From NCBI RefSeq assembly GCF_019880635.1, contig NZ_JAINVX010000003.1, positions 29,998 through 93,997 on the forward strand: a DNA stretch of 64,000 nucleotides, in the 5' to 3' direction. A program made the position numbers and the translations under genes. Of the stretch, positions 47,591 through 56,146 are shown in pieces. How positions within the stretch are numbered: the first letter of the stretch is position 1; every line of letters begins with the position of its first letter. The notes beneath the pieces were generated by a model that did no database searches, was not told the origin of the DNA, and saw nothing but the letters and a program-made list of their open reading frames with translations. The DNA is from Hanstruepera marina (lineage in GTDB: Bacteria; Bacteroidota; Bacteroidia; Flavobacteriales; Flavobacteriaceae).

Positions 47591-48654
47591 ATCGATTGTT
47601 TTTCAATTAAACTCATAACGCCACCTTTAAGGCTGTAACAATTGGTAAAACCTAGATTTAACAATATTTCAACAGCTTTTTTACTGCGTATTCCAGATTG
47701 ACAATAAATAATTATAGTTTTCGAGTTATCAATTAAATTCAAATTGTTTTCAAATGTGCTTAACGGAATTCGAATACTTTTATTCATATCTAGTTTAGGT
47801 TGCTCGTGAGGTTCTCTGACATCGATTAATTGAACGTTTTCTAATTGTGATAATTTCTCTGAAGTTATTTCATTAATTGTAAAATGACATGCTTGGTCAA
47901 CTTTTAAATGAAGTAAATCAGGATTTGCCATTATCTTGTTGAATTCCTCTTGTTTTTTTGTTATTGTTAATTTTGAAATTTCAGTGTTACGTGAATTATA
48001 GCATAATAGCTCTCCTGAAAGCACACCGTCAAAATTCAATACCATTTTTATGACTTCATTGGCCATCATGGTCCCTATAATGCCTGGTAACACACCTAGC
48101 ACGCCAACTTCGGAACAATTAGCGATAGAACCTTCTTTTGGTGGAGTAGGGAACAGACAGCGATAACTTGGTCCATTATTGTAATTAAAAACGGATACTT
48201 GTCCTTCAAATTTGTAAATGGCACCATAAACACTAGGTTTATTGTTTAAAATAGCTGCATCGTTAATAAGATAACGTGTTGCAAAATTATCAGTACCATC
48301 AACAATAATATCATATTTATCAAAAAGCTCTATAGCGTTATTGGTGTCTAGTTTGTCAGTATACGCATTAATTGTTATGGTTGGGTTTAAATCGGATAAA
48401 CTGGATTTTGCTGCTATAGCTTTATTTTCTCCGAGTGTAGAGTTTCCATATAATACTTGTCTTTGAAGATTTGATATATTAACAGTGTCAAAATCAACTA
48501 TTCCAACGGTTCCTATTCCTACTGCTACTAAATATTGAAGTACTGGGCAGCCCAAACCACCTGCACCAATAACAAGTACTTTCGCAGCATTAAGTTTGTC
48601 TTGACCTACTTGGCCTACTTCTGATAAAATGATATGTCTGCTATATCTCTCCAT
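47587..48654 (-). CDS. moeB: MoeB/ThiF-type MoaD-adenylating enzyme with C-terminal rhodanese domain
   Basis: 355 residues. The E1-like adenylation domain (1-240) has GAGGLGCPVLQYL, the Arg/Asn site NISNLQRQVLYG, the GTDNFATRY motif and CSEVGVLGVLPGIIG. The rhodanese domain (about 260-350) has the sulfur-carrying Cys in IIYCQSGIRSKKAVE. It activates the MoaD C-terminus by adenylation and can supply sulfur itself, like eukaryotic MOCS3/Uba4. The classic second CxxC zinc pair of E. coli MoeB is not evident. Two bases separate it from moaD. Confidence 0.93.
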   Translation of the reverse strand: MERYSRHIILSEVGQVGQDKLNAAKVLVIGAGGLGCPVLQYLVAVGIGTVGIVDFDTVNISNLQRQVLYGNSTLGENKAIAAKSSLSDLNPTITINAYTDKLDTNNAIELFDKYDIIVDGTDNFATRYLINDAAILNNKPSVYGAIYKFEGQVSVFNYNNGPSYRCLFPTPPKEGSIANCSEVGVLGVLPGIIGTMMANEVIKMVLNFDGVLSGELLCYNSRNTEISKLTITKKQEEFNKIMANPDLLHLKVDQACHFTINEITSEKLSQLENVQLIDVREPHEQPKLDMNKSIRIPLSTFENNLNLIDNSKTIIIYCQSGIRSKKAVEILLNLGFTNCYSLKGGVMSLIEKQSI

Positions 48655-48656
48655 TT

Positions 48657-48890
48657 TTAGCCTCCAGAAAAGGGTGGTAACAATGCTATGTCGCCACCTG
48701 TTACAGGTGATTTTAATGAAACAATTTCACGATTTTGTGCCACTTGAAAATCTTTAGATTTCAAATCAGGGTATTTGGTATTTAATAATTCAATAACTTC
48801 CTCTACTTTCGTTCCTTCAAATTCTAATTGCTCTTCACTGCAAGAGGTGAGTTCTGCAATTAGTCCAAAATATTTAATGTTTAATCGCAT
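48657..48890 (-). CDS. moaD: Molybdopterin synthase sulfur-carrier subunit MoaD
   Basis: 77 residues, ubiquitin-like fold. The C-terminal Gly-Gly (LLPPFSGG) is thiocarboxylated by MoeB/rhodanese and gives sulfur to MoaE. The length and the strand pattern (MRLNIKYFGLIAEL, then VSLKSPVTGGDIALLPP) fit MoaD rather than ThiS. Its start lies 17 bases inside the 3' end of mobA. Confidence 0.94.
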   Translation of the reverse strand: MRLNIKYFGLIAELTSCSEEQLEFEGTKVEEVIELLNTKYPDLKSKDFQVAQNREIVSLKSPVTGGDIALLPPFSGG

Positions 48891-49455
48891 AGTTTATATC
48901 TTTTAAATCTTCTTTAGTATTTATATTTTTTATCCTTTCCTTCCAAAGGAAATCAATTACAATTGATTTTGTATGTAATTGATTGACAGCTTTACGAAGT
49001 CGCCTTTCATCATTTTGTATTAACTCTAAACATTTATTCGCACAGCGTTTATGGTATAAGGCTATTAAGGGCATGGTTTTCTCTCCACTTTGTATTTGTA
49101 CGACATCGTAATTGGTGTAATCTGAACGCGTCAAGACCTTTAAAATTTCAGTATCAATAAGTGGAATATCACAACTTAAAACTAAATTATAATCAGTTTT
49201 AGTGTACTTTAAGCCAGCATATAATCCAGCTAATGGACCTGAGTTTTTTATGCTATCGTCTACCCTTAAATAGCCTAGTTTGTCATATTCTTTATTGTCG
49301 CTAACAATGAATACATCGCTAACTAATGGTTGCATGGCATCGATAATATGTTGGACAAAGGTTTTGCCATTAAAATTTATCATGCCTTTATCTGTGCCCA
49401 TTCTTGAACTTTTGCCTCCAGCTAATAATATTCCAGTTATGTTATTGTGATTCAT
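48874..49455 (-). CDS. mobA: Molybdenum cofactor guanylyltransferase MobA
   Basis: 193 residues. GTP-binding signature GILLAGGKSSRMGTDKGMINF, the DDSIKNSGPLAGLYAGLK motif and SCDIPLID. It makes MGD for DMSO-reductase-family enzymes, i.e. the formate dehydrogenase encoded on the other side of this island. It differs from the MocA-like protein at 44621, so both dinucleotide forms of Moco can be made. Its start overlaps the permease stop by one base. Confidence 0.94.
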   Translation of the reverse strand: MNHNNITGILLAGGKSSRMGTDKGMINFNGKTFVQHIIDAMQPLVSDVFIVSDNKEYDKLGYLRVDDSIKNSGPLAGLYAGLKYTKTDYNLVLSCDIPLIDTEILKVLTRSDYTNYDVVQIQSGEKTMPLIALYHKRCANKCLELIQNDERRLRKAVNQLHTKSIVIDFLWKERIKNINTKEDLKDINYAIKH

Positions 49456-50198
49456 TAAGCAAAAAACAATTTAATTGCTGCTATTATCAATACGGTTGCC
49501 AGTAGTTGTCTTAATGCTTTGTTATTAAACTTTTTACTGCCATAATAGCTACCAAAAAAACCACCAAATAATGCGATAGCCACTAATATAAATGCTTGTG
49601 ATGAAATTTCAACACCACTTGTTACTTGTCCAATTAATCCAGCTGCTGAATTTACCCAAATGAACAACGCCGAAACTGCAGCCGCTTCTTTCATGTTTCC
49701 CCAATGTAATAATAAGATTAATGGAGTAAGTATAATGCCACCGCCAATACCAATCAACCCAGAGAAAAAACCAATTATTCCACCAATAATTAATCCTTGC
49801 CAAAGCTTTACGTGTTTTATCTGTTCGCTTTCTTTTCCAAATACGTTCAGCGTTTTTAAAATGGCAAAAATTAGCAATACGGCTAAAATTCTTTTGTAAA
49901 TAGTGGCTTCAATTTCAATCATACCGCCTATAAAAGCCAATGGAATTGAAGCAATGGCAAAAGACAAAAACAACTTTTTATTAAAAAATCCAGCTTTACT
50001 GTAATGATAAAATGCTATACCTGAAACAAATAAGTTAAGTAGCAGAGCTGTTGGCTTCATGGTTTCAGGAGCAAACGAAAAAATAGCCATTAGGGCTAAA
50101 TAACCGCTGGCACCACCATGCCCAACACTTGCATACAAAAAGGCAACTATTGGAAGCATTAGTAGGAATGGCCAAATATGCTCAATTTCTAAAATCAT
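49455..50198 (-). CDS. TauE/SafE-family permease inside the molybdenum-cofactor operon
   Basis: 247 residues with about eight hydrophobic segments. The family pattern is clear: ASVGHGGASGYLALM near the N-terminus and GFFSGLIGIGGGIILTPLILLLHWG in two parts in the middle, the paired half-motifs of TauE/SafE (PF01925). Family members move sulfur-containing oxyanions or organic sulfonates. Here it overlaps modE by four bases and mobA by one, and no modABC is present, so a molybdate/tungstate or sulfite role is plausible. Direction and substrate are inference. Confidence 0.88.
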   Translation of the reverse strand: MILEIEHIWPFLLMLPIVAFLYASVGHGGASGYLALMAIFSFAPETMKPTALLLNLFVSGIAFYHYSKAGFFNKKLFLSFAIASIPLAFIGGMIEIEATIYKRILAVLLIFAILKTLNVFGKESEQIKHVKLWQGLIIGGIIGFFSGLIGIGGGIILTPLILLLHWGNMKEAAAVSALFIWVNSAAGLIGQVTSGVEISSQAFILVAIALFGGFFGSYYGSKKFNNKALRQLLATVLIIAAIKLFFA

Positions 50199-50533
50199 TT
50201 AAGTTTGGATTGTTTTATTTGATTGTCCAAAAAAGCCCAACAATTTTTATTTATGGTTTCAAAAGTTTCTACTAGAGATTTTCCGTATTCAGTGAGCTCT
50301 GCGCCACCACCACCTTTACCGCCAATACTAGATGTTGTTACTGGCATTTCTGCACGCTTATTAACTGCATCTATCAACGACCATGCTTTTTTGTAGGACA
50401 TACCAATTAATTTTGCCGCTTTTGAAAGCGAACCCGTTTCATCTATAGCTTTTAGTAAACTTATTCGGCCTTCACCTAATAATATTTTGCCATCCGCTTC
50501 AATCCAAATTCTACTTTTAATTTTATAATCCAT
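50195..50533 (-). CDS. modE: ModE-type molybdenum-responsive regulator, DNA-binding domain only
   Basis: 112 residues. LysR-like winged helix of ModE (LLKAIDETGSLSKAAKLIGMSYKKAWSLIDAVN) and the ModE-specific GGKGGGGAELTEYGKSLVE wing. The C-terminal molybdate-binding TOBE/MOP domains of E. coli ModE (262 residues) are absent, so the way it senses molybdate is unclear. Short ModE proteins of this kind are known in other bacteria. A palindrome of E. coli ModE-operator type lies upstream of moeA (51728-51751), suggesting autoregulation of the operon. It overlaps the permease by four bases. Confidence 0.93.
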   Translation of the reverse strand: MDYKIKSRIWIEADGKILLGEGRISLLKAIDETGSLSKAAKLIGMSYKKAWSLIDAVNKRAEMPVTTSSIGGKGGGGAELTEYGKSLVETFETINKNCWAFLDNQIKQSKLK

Positions 50534-50538
50534 AATCT

Positions 50539-51720
50539 TTATTGTATTGGTAATAGTATGGTTTCAACAAGATCGCCTTTTTTTATATGTAATAAATCTT
50601 TATGTAAATAAACTAGTGCATTGGCTAAAGCAAATGTATGAAGCATAGAAGAATTTTGTCCTTCTAAAATAGTCACCTTTCCATTATAGTATATGGCTTT
50701 TAAAAATTGGGCGCGATCTCCTTTTTTAACGAAGTTCGAGTTTGATTGCGCCTGGACTCTAGGCAATGAAAAGTTTGTGTTTCCTCTAAAGTATTCTAAA
50801 GCAGTAAGCACATAAATATAGAAGCAACTTAAAGCAGCAGCTGGATTTCCAGGTAGTGCAAAAATTAGTTTTTCGTCTTTTTTACCAAAAAATAAAGGTT
50901 TGCCTGGCTTTTGTTTCACCTTGTAAAAAAGTTCATTAACACCGATTTCGTTGAGTGCTTTCCCAACAAAATCATAATCACCGACAGAAATTCCTCCAGA
51001 AATCAAAACCACATCACTTTTATTAATGACTTCGCTTAATAATAGTAGAGTACTATTATAATTATCTTCAACCTTACTAATTGTTACATCCTTATAGTCA
51101 GCTTTTTCTAAAGCAGATTTTAGCATAATGGCATTACTTTCGTAAATCTGCCCATAGCGCAAGGGTTTACCAGCTTCGGCTAATTCATTTCCTGTAACCA
51201 CTATGGCAACCGTTGGTTTTTTGTAAATAGTAACTTCTGTAATACCTAATGAGGTTAAGTATGCAATTGCAGCAGGCACCAACTTGGCTCCTTTTTTTAG
51301 AGCTAAATCGTCTTTAAAAACCTGTTCGCCTAAAGGCCTGATATTTGCGTTGGGTTTAATAGGTTCAGATAATACTAATATAGCATTTTTAACCGTTGTT
51401 TTTTCTTGCATAATAATTGCATTGGCAGAATCAGGAACAGGAGCTCCGGTAAATATTCTGACGGCTTCACCAGGTTTTAGATGCGTATTCAGATTATCGC
51501 CAGTTTTAATTTCACCTTTAACATAATACTTTAAGTCATCATGTAAATTGAGCGCGTAGCCATCCATAGCAGATTGTCTGAATGGAGGCATACTGATGGG
51601 AGAGAAGATATCTGAAGCCAACACAAAATTCAAAGCATTATTGATATTAACTGTCTCTGAATTAAGGGTTGTTTTACTAGCGTTTTTTACGATATCTAGT
51701 GCTTGTTCAACGGAAATCAT
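50539..51720 (-). CDS. moeA: Molybdopterin molybdenumtransferase MoeA
   Basis: 393 residues. PFRQSAMDGYALN, IFTGAPVPDSANAIIMQE, VTGNELAEAGKPL, LISGGISVGDYDFV, and KQKPGKPLFFGKK / FALPGNPAAALSCFYIYV are the family motifs. MoeA inserts molybdate into adenylylated molybdopterin. First gene of the operon, directly behind the ModE-type operator. The ATG at 51720 is used; the in-frame TTG two codons upstream is less likely. Confidence 0.96.
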   Translation of the reverse strand: MISVEQALDIVKNASKTTLNSETVNINNALNFVLASDIFSPISMPPFRQSAMDGYALNLHDDLKYYVKGEIKTGDNLNTHLKPGEAVRIFTGAPVPDSANAIIMQEKTTVKNAILVLSEPIKPNANIRPLGEQVFKDDLALKKGAKLVPAAIAYLTSLGITEVTIYKKPTVAIVVTGNELAEAGKPLRYGQIYESNAIMLKSALEKADYKDVTISKVEDNYNSTLLLLSEVINKSDVVLISGGISVGDYDFVGKALNEIGVNELFYKVKQKPGKPLFFGKKDEKLIFALPGNPAAALSCFYIYVLTALEYFRGNTNFSLPRVQAQSNSNFVKKGDRAQFLKAIYYNGKVTILEGQNSSMLHTFALANALVYLHKDLLHIKKGDLVETILLPIQ

Positions 51721-51727
51721 ATTCAAT

Positions 51728-51751
51728 CGTTATATCTAATCAAATATAACG
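51728..51751. promoter_or_regulatory. ModE-type operator upstream of moeA
   Basis: A perfect 8+8 palindrome CGTTATAT-N8-ATATAACG. The E. coli modA operator has CGTTATAT, 8 bases, ACATAACG, i.e. the same half-sites and spacing. It overlaps the -7 element of the moeA promoter, so binding would block transcription. The match and the position next to a modE gene make this a strong call. Confidence 0.8.
51741..51748 (-). promoter_or_regulatory. -7 promoter element of the moeA operon
   Basis: Minus strand reads TATATTTG (TAnnTTTG), lying within the ModE-type palindrome; predicted leader about 13 bases. The -33 element is weak. Confidence 0.6.
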
Positions 51752-51802
51752 CTAAAATTTCATTTAAAGCATTTTTTATTACTTTTAAAAAAATAAGTAT
51801 TT

Positions 51803-53341
51803 ATGCTGAAAAAAGTTTTTGCTAGTGCCGTGTTTGGTGTTGAAGCCTCGACAGTGGTAGTTGAAGTAAATGTTGATAAAGGCATTGGATATCATCTGGT
51901 AGGATTGCCGGATAATGCCATAAAAGAAAGTAACTATCGCATAGCAGCGGCATTGCAAAACAATGGATATAAAATCCCTGGCAAGAAAATTATTATAAAT
52001 ATGTCTCCAGCGGATCTAAGGAAGGAGGGAAGTGCATACGATTTAACTTTGGCTATTGGAATTTTAGCCGCATCCAATCAAATTCAGACTGAACATTTAG
52101 AAGATTATCTTATAATGGGAGAATTGTCATTGGATGGTTCTTTGCAACCTATTAAAGGTGCTTTGCCTATTGCTATTAAAGCACGAGAGGAAGGGTTTAA
52201 GGGGTTTATTCTTCCTATTCAAAATGCCAAAGAAGCAGCTATAGTGAATGACCTTGAAGTTTTTGGTGTAGAGAACATTGGACAAGTAATCAATTTTTTT
52301 GATAAAGGAGAAAAACTAGAACAAACTATAATTGATACACGAGCCGAGTTTGAAAAACAACTTAATTATCCGGAGTTTGATTTTTCTGATGTAAAAGGTC
52401 AAGAAGGTATTAAGCGTTGCATGGAAATTGCAGCAGCTGGAGGTCATAATATTATTTTAATTGGTCCGCCTGGAGCTGGAAAAACCATGTTGGCAAAGCG
52501 TTTACCAAGTATTTTACCGCCAATGACCTTAAGCGAAGCTTTAGAAACGACTAAAATACATTCCGTAGTTGGACGTGTTAAGGATAACACAGGGTTAATG
52601 TCACAACGGCCATTTAGAAGTCCACACCATACCATTTCGAACGTCGCTTTAGTAGGAGGTGGTAGTTATCCGCAGCCTGGTGAGATTTCATTGTCGCATA
52701 ATGGTGTTTTATTTTTAGACGAATTGCCAGAATTCAAAAGAGAAGTTTTGGAGGTGATGCGTCAACCATTGGAAGATAGAGAAGTAACAATTTCCAGAGC
52801 AAAATTTACAGTGACATACCCTTCGTCGTTTATGTTAGTTGCCAGTATGAACCCGAGTCCAGGAGGTTATTTTAATGATCCGGATGCTCCAGTAACATCA
52901 TCACCAGCCGAGATGCAACGTTATTTAAGTAAGATTTCAGGACCATTGTTAGATCGAATAGATATTCATATTGAAGTTACTCCTGTGCCTTTTGAAAAAC
53001 TTTCGGACGATAGAAAAGCGGAGTCATCAGTTGATATTAGAAAGCGTGTAACAGCAGCTAGAGAAATTCAAACCAAGCGTTTTAAGGAGTCAGATAAAGT
53101 GCATTATAATGCACAAATGAATACGAAACAGATCAGAAAGCACTGTCGGTTAGATGATGACTCTATGCAACTGTTAAAAACGGCAATGGAACGGTTGAAT
53201 TTATCAGCTCGTGCTTATGACCGCATTTTAAAAGTAGCTAGAACCATCGCCGATTTGGAACATTCTGAAAACATAAACGGTTCGCATATAAGTGAGGCCA
53301 TTCAATACAGAAGTTTAGACCGAGAAGGTTGGCTAGGCTAA
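51803..53341 (+). CDS. YifB/ComM-type Mg-chelatase-like AAA+ ATPase
   Basis: 512 residues. N-terminal ChlI-type domain ([22 protein letters not shown] in parts; [16 protein letters not shown]), Walker [21 protein letters not shown], Walker [10 protein letters not shown], sensor motifs SMNPSPGGY and the C-terminal domain with [22 protein letters not shown]. ComM is a hexameric branch-migration helicase that helps integrate DNA in natural transformation; YifB-type members occur also in non-competent bacteria. It is divergent from moeA and shares its 82-base intergenic region, which contains the ModE-type operator. Confidence 0.94.
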   Translation: MLKKVFASAVFGVEASTVVVEVNVDKGIGYHLVGLPDNAIKESNYRIAAALQNNGYKIPGKKIIINMSPADLRKEGSAYDLTLAIGILAASNQIQTEHLEDYLIMGELSLDGSLQPIKGALPIAIKAREEGFKGFILPIQNAKEAAIVNDLEVFGVENIGQVINFFDKGEKLEQTIIDTRAEFEKQLNYPEFDFSDVKGQEGIKRCMEIAAAGGHNIILIGPPGAGKTMLAKRLPSILPPMTLSEALETTKIHSVVGRVKDNTGLMSQRPFRSPHHTISNVALVGGGSYPQPGEISLSHNGVLFLDELPEFKREVLEVMRQPLEDREVTISRAKFTVTYPSSFMLVASMNPSPGGYFNDPDAPVTSSPAEMQRYLSKISGPLLDRIDIHIEVTPVPFEKLSDDRKAESSVDIRKRVTAAREIQTKRFKESDKVHYNAQMNTKQIRKHCRLDDDSMQLLKTAMERLNLSARAYDRILKVARTIADLEHSENINGSHISEAIQYRSLDREGWLG

Positions 53342-53385
53342 TTTTTTTACTAACTTTAAATTATTATTAACCAATTATACAAAAC

Positions 53386-53907
53386 ATGAAAAAACTAACA
53401 CCACTTATTTTAGGTCTTATTATCGGAGCTTTTGCTACGTATTATTTTTGTCCGAATTGTGAAGGATCAATAGAAGAAGAAAACATTGCAATTACAAAAC
53501 CAGCTGGGTTAATCACTCCCAAGCAAGCAATGGCATTAGACAAAGCTTATAATTCAAGATATAATTTGATTAGCGATTCTATTGTTACTCGAGAAGGTGG
53601 AGATAACCGTTCGGTTTGGTTTTCAAAGGTTGATGTTGAAAATTATTTAAAGTATGCCGATAGTCAATCTACAGCATTAGGTTATAATATGGATGGTATT
53701 CGTATTTATATGGCAGCCTATCCTGATGATCCTAAATTAGGGGCTGGTTATACCACAGTATTTATGGTGCCAACAGGTAGTGAATCATTATCAGAAGGCA
53801 ATAGTTCTTTATTGAATTTTAAACGCGTTGGTGGTGATATTCCTGGTGGTGATGGGCTTAATAAAGGAGATAACGGAATTCCACCTTCTGCAAATTATCC
53901 ACAATAA
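53386..53907 (+). CDS. Unknown membrane-anchored protein
   Basis: 173 residues. An N-terminal hydrophobic anchor (LTPLILGLIIGAFATYYF) is followed by CPNCEG and a soluble domain of about 135 residues (MALDKAYNSRYNLISDSIVTREGGDNRS, SVWFSKVDVENYLKYADSQ, IYMAAYPDDP). It ends in a Gly/Pro-rich tail (GGDIPGGDGLNKGDNGIPPS). The N-terminus is not a clean lipobox, so an inner-membrane anchor is more likely. I do not recognise the family. A TTG-started membrane protein gene follows 12 bases later, and they may be co-transcribed with the sensor kinase. Confidence 0.8.
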   Translation: MKKLTPLILGLIIGAFATYYFCPNCEGSIEEENIAITKPAGLITPKQAMALDKAYNSRYNLISDSIVTREGGDNRSVWFSKVDVENYLKYADSQSTALGYNMDGIRIYMAAYPDDPKLGAGYTTVFMVPTGSESLSEGNSSLLNFKRVGGDIPGGDGLNKGDNGIPPSANYPQ

Positions 53908-53919
53908 AAATTGTTTTAA

Positions 53920-54624
53920 TTGATTGAATTTCTCAATAAACATAGCTCAACTCTTTTTTTTATTTTAGAATTTATTGCTGCTTTTACAGGTGTGATTTTA
54001 TATAAAAAGTATCGTTTCACCAAAGCTAAATATTTTATTTACTTTCTAATTTATGTAGTTGCTTTTGTATTTGTAGGGAAGTATTCACATTACGTCAGGA
54101 ATAATGGTTTTTTAAGTTTTTTAGAAGGAACTTTTATTGAAAAAAATTATTGGTGGTTCACGATATTCTGGGATATTGGAGGAACTATCTTTTTTGGATG
54201 GTATTATCATAATATTTTGGAAGAGAGACGTTCAAAATTAATTTTGAAAATTTCAGTATATGTTTTTGTAATAATTTCTCTATTAGAAATAGTGTTTACT
54301 TTCCCAAAATTCTTTCTGACATCAATGCCGATCATTACCTTAACAAGCGCAATAATAATATTACAATGTGTTTTCCTTTATTTTTTAGAGATATTACAAA
54401 GTGAAAGAATTCTTTATTTTTATAAGTCTCTAGGATTTTATATCAGTTGTGCTATATTGATTTTATGGTTAATTCAAACACCATTAGTATTCTTTGAGCA
54501 TTATTTTAATTTAGAGGATGCCGATTATGTTAATTTACGAAACCGTATAAATTTAACAGCTATTACATTTATGTATATAACCTATACAGTTGGTCTAATA
54601 GTTTCAAATCCCGATTATGATTAA
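53920..54624 (+). CDS. Unknown polytopic membrane protein upstream of a sensor kinase
   Basis: 234 residues with about seven hydrophobic segments, a layout like that of 7-TM sensing modules (LFFILEFIAAFTGVILYK, YFIYFLIYVVAFVFVG, and others to AITFMYITYTVGLIV). It starts at a TTG; no ATG is available before the first membrane segment. Its last 8 bases overlap the sensor kinase gene, so the two are translationally coupled. It probably acts as a separate membrane sensor or partner for that kinase, which itself has only one membrane segment. Confidence 0.75.
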   Translation: MIEFLNKHSSTLFFILEFIAAFTGVILYKKYRFTKAKYFIYFLIYVVAFVFVGKYSHYVRNNGFLSFLEGTFIEKNYWWFTIFWDIGGTIFFGWYYHNILEERRSKLILKISVYVFVIISLLEIVFTFPKFFLTSMPIITLTSAIIILQCVFLYFLEILQSERILYFYKSLGFYISCAILILWLIQTPLVFFEHYFNLEDADYVNLRNRINLTAITFMYITYTVGLIVSNPDYD

Positions 54625-55456
54625 TCAATTATTAGTTTTATTAGAACTGCAAAAACCAGTTTCTACTTCAGCAGAGCGTAATTTGTTGATTTATATGGTA
54701 GGTGTTTTGTTAGTATTGTGTGCTTTAATTATAGTCTTTTTTGTAGTTTTTCAAAAAAGAAAAAATAAACTCATAAGAGATAAAATACTGCAGCAGCAAG
54801 CTTTTGAAGAAGAACTTTCTAATACGCAAATAGAAATTCAAGAAGAAACTTTGAAGAACATTGGGCAAGAGTTACATGATAATATTGGACAATTGCTCTC
54901 TGTTGCTAATATGCAGTTGAGCATCATGGCTGCTTCTGTTGATGATGCTATCAAAAACCAATTTATAGAAACCAAAGATGTTGTAAAGGATAGTTTGCGA
55001 GAGGTAAGAGCATTGTCCAAATCCTTGAATAGCGATGTGATTGCTAATCGTGGTTTTTTGGAATCTATTAAAAATGAGGTTGATAGATTAAATAGATTAC
55101 AGCTTATTAAAGCAGAATTTAAAGTGGAGGGCGATTCCACCAAACTTCAAAACAATAAAGATAGTATCATACTGTTTAGAATTTTTCAAGAGTTTTTATC
55201 TAATACTATTAAATATGCTTCTGCCGAGAACTTTATGGTTACCCTTCAATATTTAGATGATAAACTTATTATAAAATCAGAAGATAACGGTAAAGGTTTT
55301 GATGTTAAAACCATAGAAAGTGGTGCAGGTTTATTGAATATGGATAATAGGTCTAAATTGGTTAAAGCAAACTTTAAATTAGAGTCGGCTCCTGGAAAAG
55401 GAACCTCTATGATAATTGACTATCCTTATAGAGTAGCTGAAGCATTAAAGCTATAG
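54617..55456 (+). CDS. NarL/DegS-type sensor histidine kinase without an adjacent response regulator
   Basis: 279 residues. One membrane segment (about 22-45), a coiled-coil, a HisKA_3 dimerisation domain with the phospho-acceptor His in IGQELHDNIGQLLSVANMQ, and a HATPase_c domain (EFLSNTIKYASAENF, SEDNGKGFDV, GAGLLNMDNR, GKGTSMIIDYPY). Such kinases normally act with NarL/LuxR-type regulators; none is adjacent. The overlapping membrane protein upstream may be the input. The end overlaps the convergent rluA-type gene by six bases. Confidence 0.92.
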   Translation: MINQLLVLLELQKPVSTSAERNLLIYMVGVLLVLCALIIVFFVVFQKRKNKLIRDKILQQQAFEEELSNTQIEIQEETLKNIGQELHDNIGQLLSVANMQLSIMAASVDDAIKNQFIETKDVVKDSLREVRALSKSLNSDVIANRGFLESIKNEVDRLNRLQLIKAEFKVEGDSTKLQNNKDSIILFRIFQEFLSNTIKYASAENFMVTLQYLDDKLIIKSEDNGKGFDVKTIESGAGLLNMDNRSKLVKANFKLESAPGKGTSMIIDYPYRVAEALKL

Positions 55457-56146
55457 ACATGCATTCCAAACTGGATTGTCAGGTAAAGGAGCTGTTACAG
55501 ATATGTTTTCTTTTGAAACAGGATGGGTAAATTCAAGTTTTCTGGCATGAAGGCTAATGCTAGCATCTTTATTGCTTCTGTTAAATCCATATTTTAAATC
55601 GCCTTTTATAGGACAACCAATGCTAGATAGTTGCGAGCGTATTTGATGGTGTCGTCCAGTTTCTAAAGCAATTTCCAATAGATAAAAGTTATCTAGTTGT
55701 TTTAATGTAGTGTAATGAAGAATTGCCTTTTTACTATCAATGGTATCTTTGATATATGCAGTAGATTTATTGTTTTTGGGATTCTTTTTCAGCCAGTGAA
55801 CAAGGGTGTCTTTTGTTTTCGGCGGTTTGTTTTTAACCAAAGCCCAATATGTTTTTTTAGCTTTCTTTTCTGAAAACAATTTGTTTAACCTAGGGAGAGC
55901 CTTACTGGTTTTAGAGAATAGAACAATACCTGTAGTGGGCCTGTCTAAACGGTGTACGATCCCTAAATATACATTGCCTGGTTTATTATATTTTTCTTTT
56001 ATAAAGTCTTTAACTACTTCACTTAAAGGCTTGTCGCCAGTTTTGTCGCCTTGAACAATATCTCCAGTACGCTTGTTTACAATAATAATATGATTGTCCT
56101 CGTAAAGAACTTGGAGGTTGTCTTTATTAGAAAGGGTTTTAGACAC
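55451..56146 (-). CDS. RluA-family pseudouridine synthase
   Basis: 231 residues. The catalytic motif is GIVHRLDRPTTGIVLFSK with the essential Asp in HRLD; LALETGRHHQIRSQLSSIGCPI and GDLKYG are further family landmarks. No S4 domain is present, so it resembles the RluA/TruC-like subgroup. It modifies uridines in rRNA or tRNA; the exact target cannot be told. The start is GTG and overlaps the panB stop by one base (TAGTG), indicating translational coupling with panB. Confidence 0.93.
   Translation of the reverse strand: MSKTLSNKDNLQVLYEDNHIIIVNKRTGDIVQGDKTGDKPLSEVVKDFIKEKYNKPGNVYLGIVHRLDRPTTGIVLFSKTSKALPRLNKLFSEKKAKKTYWALVKNKPPKTKDTLVHWLKKNPKNNKSTAYIKDTIDSKKAILHYTTLKQLDNFYLLEIALETGRHHQIRSQLSSIGCPIKGDLKYGFNRSNKDASISLHARKLEFTHPVSKENISVTAPLPDNPVWNACL

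Noticed and set aside
33788..51751. The formate/molybdenum island as an integrated mobile element
   Set aside because: No integrase, tRNA gene, direct repeats or IS at the boundaries, and the codon and base use by eye match the neighbours.
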